Shown here in pieces: positions 5,625 through 6,676 of a stretch of 6,676 nucleotides of DNA. The notes under the pieces are model-generated. The model was not told the origin of the DNA, ran no database searches, and saw only the letters and a list, made by a program, of their open reading frames with translations. The translations under genes and the position numbers were made by a program. The DNA is taken from NCBI GenBank assembly GCA_035308345.1, contig DATGGW010000479.1, positions 1 to 6,676 of the forward strand, in the 5' to 3' direction. Origin of the DNA: CF-113 sp035308345 (GTDB lineage: Bacteria > Chloroflexota > Ktedonobacteria > Ktedonobacterales > Ktedonobacteraceae). Every line of letters begins with the position of its first letter. The first letter of the stretch is position 1.

Positions 5625-5630
5625 TGGAAG

Positions 5631-6041
5631 CTAGTTCATCCATTCGCCAGGAGCATTGCTGCGCACACGCACACCGGCCTGGCGGTTCTGCATCTCCTGC
5701 GCGTCCTTTGCAATGCGCTCGCGCATATGCACTGACGAGGCGCGGTGCCAGTAGGCTACCGGGAGCAAACCGATGCCAACCGCAATAGCCGCACCCATTT
5801 CGGCGCGATCAAAGGGCAGGCCAGGCGGTAAATGATATGGTACATGAGTCAGTACGCCCAGGCGCAGCAGCAGCACAAAGACAAATATGCCCAGTTCCAT
5901 CAAGGAGACGGCAAGATAGGAGAGTATTTCAGAGCTGCGTCTACTGCGAAAGAGGAAGGCGCATACGACATTCAAGAGAAACAGGAAACCGGTGATCCAG
6001 AGCGTCACAATCACCAGGGTACTCGTTAAGAAATTTGTCAC
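5631..6041 (-). CDS. Small three-span membrane protein of unknown function
   Basis: This 136-residue protein is one I do not recognise. It has three likely membrane segments, at about 7-31, 41-63 and 80-98. A basic RSRR patch (32-35) follows the first, and a polar, Arg-rich tail runs from 99 to 136. By the positive-inside rule, the patch and the tail should face the cytoplasm, with the N-terminus outside. No enzyme motif is visible. The start is GTG at 6041, chosen because a perfect AGGAGG (plus 6047-6052) sits five bases upstream. It begins 22 bases after the stop of the preceding gene with no room for a promoter, so the two are very likely one operon. A REP-like palindrome follows the stop. 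Confidence 0.75.
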   Translation of the reverse strand: MTNFLTSTLVIVTLWITGFLFLLNVVCAFLFRSRRSSEILSYLAVSLMELGIFVFVLLLRLGVLTHVPYHLPPGLPFDRAEMGAAIAVGIGLLPVAYWHRASSVHMRERIAKDAQEMQNRQAGVRVRSNAPGEWMN

Positions 6042-6046
6042 CTGAA

Positions 6047-6052
6047 CCTCCT
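6047..6052 (-). promoter_or_regulatory. Strong Shine-Dalgarno site deciding a GTG start
   Basis: A perfect AGGAGG on the minus strand lies five bases before the GTG at 6041, in the 22-base gap after the preceding stop codon. This fixes GTG as the start of the small membrane protein. Confidence 0.75.
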
Positions 6053-6063
6053 GAAAAGAGTTT

Positions 6064-6676
6064 TTATCTAAACGTCAAGCGCAAATCTGAGAAGGCAACC
6101 TCGGTTCCTTTCAGATTTACCAGCATGCCCACCTGCCCGCTTGTTAACGAGCCATCCTGGACCGTCCATACTTGCTTGCCATTTACTATCAACGTGAAAT
6201 TCTTGCCATTTACCAGGATTTTGAAGGTATTGCTACTATTTGGCCCCTGTCCCTGGTGAAATTCAGTGCCAAATGCATGCTGCGCAAGCTCTTTCCAGGG
6301 ACTGACAGCCGCGCCCTGGCTGTTATCGTACTTCCAGAATTGATAGTCGCCGCCTTTATTATTCAGCACTTCAAAGCTGTAAAAGGTCACGACCGGCGTG
6401 CCGTTTTTGGCCTGCGAATTGAAGCGGATAATCATGCCAAACTGGTTATTGATTGAGGTATCATTGCCGCGTATTTCTTGCATTGTCAGCGAGTATGCGA
6501 AAGGTCCATTCAGCGCCACACCCGGCAAAATGGCGGGAGCAACCTTGGCGGCGTCATTATTGGTGATATGATACGCTCCATCTTTGAACTGGTAGAGCGC
6601 CGATCCGCCGGTGGATACAGGCCAGTCGCGTATATTTTGCGATAGTGGGTCATAAAGTATAGTATCAGCATTCAGT
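6064..6676 (-). CDS. C-terminal part of a beta-sandwich (LamG/DUF1080-like) protein, cut by the window edge
   Basis: The frame is open from the right edge to a TAA at 6064-6066, giving 203 visible residues with the N-terminus outside the window. The visible part is one beta-rich domain. It opens with LYDPLSQNIRDWP and FKDGAYHI. A strand with FGMIIRF follows, then KILVNGKNFTLIVNGKQVW, and it closes with SGQVGMLVNLKGTEVAFSDLRLTF. This order is typical of concanavalin-like sandwich domains (LamG, DUF1080). It also resembles the extracellular tails of many Ktedonobacteria Ser/Thr kinases, which is a recollection and not a match I could run. Its likely role is outside the membrane, binding a sugar or other ligand. 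An internal TTG at 6528 should not be taken as the start, because domain-like sequence continues upstream of it. The small membrane gene follows in the same unit. Confidence 0.7.
   Translation of the reverse strand, partial: LNADTILYDPLSQNIRDWPVSTGGSALYQFKDGAYHITNNDAAKVAPAILPGVALNGPFAYSLTMQEIRGNDTSINNQFGMIIRFNSQAKNGTPVVTFYSFEVLNNKGGDYQFWKYDNSQGAAVSPWKELAQHAFGTEFHQGQGPNSSNTFKILVNGKNFTLIVNGKQVWTVQDGSLTSGQVGMLVNLKGTEVAFSDLRLTFR

Overview
The window most resembles a Chloroflexota genome of the Ktedonobacteria type. This is an inference from three things: mid-GC genes separated by AT-rich gaps, a Pro/Thr-rich extracytoplasmic linker on a secreted enzyme, and a partial gene whose C-terminal domain looks like the sensor tails I associate with that class. 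A REP-like GGGCGACC palindrome also fits. No marker gene in the window fixes the taxonomy.

Every gene I can support lies on the minus strand, so the region reads from right to left. At the right edge (6064-6676) is the 3' part of a gene for a beta-sandwich, LamG/DUF1080-like domain. It is followed after 22 bases by a small membrane protein (5631-6041, GTG start, strong Shine-Dalgarno). A perfect 8-bp palindrome (5605-5624) closes that pair. Next comes an ABC transporter ATPase (4526-5383) with no permease beside it and its own candidate promoter.

A second unit follows. A promoter with an unusual pair of direct repeats drives a small DUF4177-like protein (4135-4404), which overlaps fdhD (3278-4138) as ATGA. 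FdhD is the sulfurtransferase that activates formate dehydrogenase. mnmE (1771-3234), the tRNA U34-modifying GTPase, has its own near-consensus promoter only six bases before its ATG, so its message should be leaderless. Then comes a membrane-anchored TIM-barrel protein of glycoside hydrolase clan GH-A type (443-1681).

The left 442 bases hold no gene I can name. They contain a strong minus-strand promoter (TTGACA, 17 bases, CATAAT) with an AT-rich upstream block and a hairpin at the predicted transcript start. This promoter fires off the left edge and could serve a stable-RNA operon. I see no CRISPR array, tRNA, complete IS element or phage gene. The genes do not form one pathway: mnmE is housekeeping, fdhD is molybdoenzyme maturation, and the rest are envelope or transport functions. 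The most interesting signals are regulatory, namely the leaderless mnmE promoter, the tandem repeats before the DUF4177-fdhD pair, and the left-edge promoter.
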